Positions 42,412-44,481 of a stretch of DNA of 44,481 bases are shown one piece after another. The translations under genes and the position numbers were made by a program. The notes beneath the pieces are model-generated. The model searched no databases. It was not told the origin of the DNA and worked only from the letters and a program-made list of their open reading frames with translations. This DNA comes from Thermoplasmata archaeon (GTDB lineage Archaea > Thermoplasmatota > Thermoplasmata > Thermoplasmatales > Thermoplasmataceae), in NCBI GenBank assembly GCA_021816745.1, contig JAKAWY010000004.1, positions 1 to 44,481 on the forward strand, given 5' to 3'. The number at the start of each line of letters is the position of its first letter. Within the stretch, counting starts at the first letter, position 1.

Positions 42412-44481
42412 TTAATAAGCCCCGGTAAAACTGCCTGGGCTGTTTTTCATTTTTTCATTTATGGAATTCCATGCTTTTCCTATTTTGTTCCTGAGAAACA
42501 GTGAGTTTAATACAACTGATGTGGAACTCATCCCCATTGCCAGTGCTGAAAACATTGGAAGAATAGTGTATATTCCAAGTCCAGAAATTGGAACAAGTAT
42601 TCCTGCAGCCACTGGTATGAGAAGTGTATTGTAACCCACAGCCCATCCTATATTCTGCTTTATTTTAGCGATGGTTTTCTCTCCTATGATCCTGGCCATA
42701 ACAATTTGCCTGAGATCATTGTTCAGTAGGATTATATCGCCACTCTCCCTGGCAATATCTGTGCCTGATCCCATGGATATGCCTGCATCTGCCGTCTCCA
42801 GAGCCACAGAATCGTTGATTCCATCCCCTGTGAATAGAACATAATCACCATTTTCCTGGTATTTCCTTATGATCTGGGCCTTTTCCTGCGGAAGAACTTC
42901 TGCATGTATCTCATTGATTCCCAGTATGGATGCAACTCTTTCGGCCTCCTTTCTGGAATCCCCTGTGACCATTGCAGTTCTGATTCCCATTTTTGCCAGT
43001 GACTTTAGCATCCATGAAGCCTCTTTCCTTATTCTGTATTCTAGGCTTATACTTCCTGCGTTTATTCCATCCAGTGAAATTGAGATTGTGGAACCAACTG
43101 TGCCTGAGGCTCTTGATATAACAACTTCTTTTCCGCCAACAATTCCACTTATCCCTTTTCCCGGAATTTCCCTAACATCCCTGCATTCTTCCAGTGAAAG
43201 TGAGAGTTTTTCAGCTTCCTTTACCACCGCTCGTGCAATGGGATGATTCGAATGTGTTTCCACAGATGCAGCAATGGATAGAATTTTTTCCATAGTGAAA
43301 TCCCCTGCAGGTTCAATTTTTGAAATTGTGGGATCGGGCTCTGTCAGTGTGCCTGTCTTGTCGAAAACAGCAACATTTACTTTCGAGAGCCTGTCAAGAG
43401 AGCCTGTGTTCTTGATTATGATTCCACTCTCCGACGCCCTGCTGGAGGAGATCAGGAGCGCAATGGGGCCTGCCAGGCCGATGGCACATGGGCAGGCAAT
43501 GACCACCACGGATACAAATACAAGGATAGATATCTCTACAGCACCGGTATATCCGGAGATTGAAAGGTAGAAATACCATGAAAGTGAGGATATCAGGGCT
43601 GAAACGATCACCACAGGAACGAACACGGCAGAAAAAGTGTCTGCCACCCTCAGAACCTTGGCTCTTCCAGATATTGCACCCTGTATAAGTTCATAGATCT
43701 GGCTGACTGTACTATCCTTCCCGGTTCTCGTGATTTTGACCTTCAGGAGGCCATTAAGATTCAATGTGCCGGAAGTTACCATATTTCCAGTCATTCTAAG
43801 GACGGGGGCCTGTTCCCCCGTAAGCATGGACTCATCTATCTCACTCTTACCGTCTAAAATGGATCCGTCTGCAGGAATGGCCTCTCCAGGCCGGATCAGT
43901 ATTACATCCCCCACTCTCAGTGTGTCAGTTTTAACATCATTTACATTTCCTTCGGTATCCACCAGGTGTGAGGTCCCAGGAATTAGATCCTGCAATTTGC
44001 CAGCAGCACGGTTGGCCCTGGACTTTGTCATGTTCTCCAGATAATTTCCGGTCAGGATAAGTGTGATAATAAAGGCTGAAGCATCGAAAAATACGCTTCC
44101 CCCATTAATAGTTCCACCTGATATCACAACAATTGAAGAATACACAAATGCAGTGAGTGTTCCCATGGAGATCAGGAGATCCATGTTTCCAGACATACTT
44201 TTTATGGCGTGATATGCACCGTTATAAAACCCCAGGCCTGAATAGAACTGCACTGGAAGTGTGAGTAACAGCATCAGGATATTCCTGTTCTCACTACCAT
44301 GCAAATAAGATGAAGGAACAAGATAATTTATGGCAAGTATGGGTATGGATAATAGCCATGCAAGGGCCAGCCTTCTCTTGAGTTTCCTTCCTTCCTCCTC
44401 AGGAGAACTGTATTTCAACTGGCAGGTTTTTGAACAGAAATAATAAGTGCGGCCGTCAATCACTGAAAAAAGATCGCTACC
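42412..44481 (-). CDS. copA: Copper-type P1B ATPase, 5' partial
   Basis: This heavy-metal P-type ATPase has the membrane metal site CPC (VIACPCAIGLAGP), actuator motif TGEQAP (usually TGES), phosphorylation motif DKTGTLTEPD, the SNHPIA nucleotide-binding motif and GDGINDS. CPC together with MGMSSTSVVLNS near the end is the Cu(I)-export type. A GTG at 44463 is in frame, but the frame stays open to the window edge. The first residues (VIDGRTYYFCSKTCQLKY) are the end of a TRASH/YHS-like metal-binding domain, so the start lies outside. An Asn-to-Ser-like change occurs in the last motif relative to NALRL. Confidence 0.9.
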   Translation of the reverse strand, partial: GSDLFSVIDGRTYYFCSKTCQLKYSSPEEEGRKLKRRLALAWLLSIPILAINYLVPSSYLHGSENRNILMLLLTLPVQFYSGLGFYNGAYHAIKSMSGNMDLLISMGTLTAFVYSSIVVISGGTINGGSVFFDASAFIITLILTGNYLENMTKSRANRAAGKLQDLIPGTSHLVDTEGNVNDVKTDTLRVGDVILIRPGEAIPADGSILDGKSEIDESMLTGEQAPVLRMTGNMVTSGTLNLNGLLKVKITRTGKDSTVSQIYELIQGAISGRAKVLRVADTFSAVFVPVVIVSALISSLSWYFYLSISGYTGAVEISILVFVSVVVIACPCAIGLAGPIALLISSSRASESGIIIKNTGSLDRLSKVNVAVFDKTGTLTEPDPTISKIEPAGDFTMEKILSIAASVETHSNHPIARAVVKEAEKLSLSLEECRDVREIPGKGISGIVGGKEVVISRASGTVGSTISISLDGINAGSISLEYRIRKEASWMLKSLAKMGIRTAMVTGDSRKEAERVASILGINEIHAEVLPQEKAQIIRKYQENGDYVLFTGDGINDSVALETADAGISMGSGTDIARESGDIILLNNDLRQIVMARIIGEKTIAKIKQNIGWAVGYNTLLIPVAAGILVPISGLGIYTILPMFSALAMGMSSTSVVLNSLFLRNKIGKAWNSINEKMKNSPGSFTGAY

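Overview
The window is archaeal chromosome. It carries eukaryote-type ribosomal proteins (eL44, eS27, eL37, eS4, eL32, eL19), the initiation factors aIF1 and aIF2-alpha, RNase P protein Rpp29, the H/ACA and C/D guide-RNP proteins Cbf5, Nop10 and a Nop5-like protein, an Sm-like protein, DNA topoisomerase VI and an EMC3-type insertase. Many genes have a TATA-like element about 24-27 bases before the start codon, which suggests leaderless mRNAs. Genes inside operons have GGTGA-type ribosome binding sites. Gene order and physiology (trehalose synthesis, glyoxylate shunt, histidine ammonia-lyase, secreted lipase-like protein, copper-type ATPase) point to a heterotrophic member of the Thermoplasmata. 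This placement is an inference. Topoisomerase VI is reported missing from classical Thermoplasmatales, so the exact order is open.

Layout: (1) 1-2890, + strand: 5'-truncated mtnA-family isomerase, then otsA-otsB for trehalose. (2) 2887-6608, - strand: top6B-top6A-nitrilase. (3) 6889-11074, + strand: the translation operon eL44-eS27-aIF2alpha-Nop10-PAC2, then Lsm-eL37-purF. (4) 11075-27900, - strand: one uninterrupted run of 30 genes from uL3 through the S10 and spc ribosomal blocks to secY-adkA-EMC3-cmk-cbf5-nop5, mostly overlapping or separated by at most 10 bases. A single strong TATA box lies near 28021. (5) 28226-32549: a small-molecule methyltransferase, hutH, a small membrane protein, a degenerate metallo-beta-lactamase-fold protein and a DNA methyltransferase whose frame is broken near its start. 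(6) 32559-36500: an AbrB-PhoU regulator divergent from the glyoxylate-shunt pair aceB-aceA. Their shared 106-base gap is dense in repeats. (7) 36501-39384: a visibly AT-richer island of unrecognised genes and remnants that ends at tRNA-Lys. Here I find the C-terminal remnant of a tyrosine recombinase running into the tRNA gene, which is not visible as an intact gene. (8) 39577-44481: tpiA with a membrane protein, tRNA-Gly, a secreted lipase-like protein and a copper-type P-ATPase cut by the window end.

The most rewarding observations are the integrase remnant at tRNA-Lys, the one-base frameshift that hides the start and DPPY-coding part of the DNA methyltransferase, the palindrome centred on the aceB TATA box facing an AbrB-type regulator, SecY with two extra N-terminal membrane segments, and a DUF5678-like/aspartic-protease gene pair in the island. 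No CRISPR array, rRNA gene or intact insertion sequence was seen.
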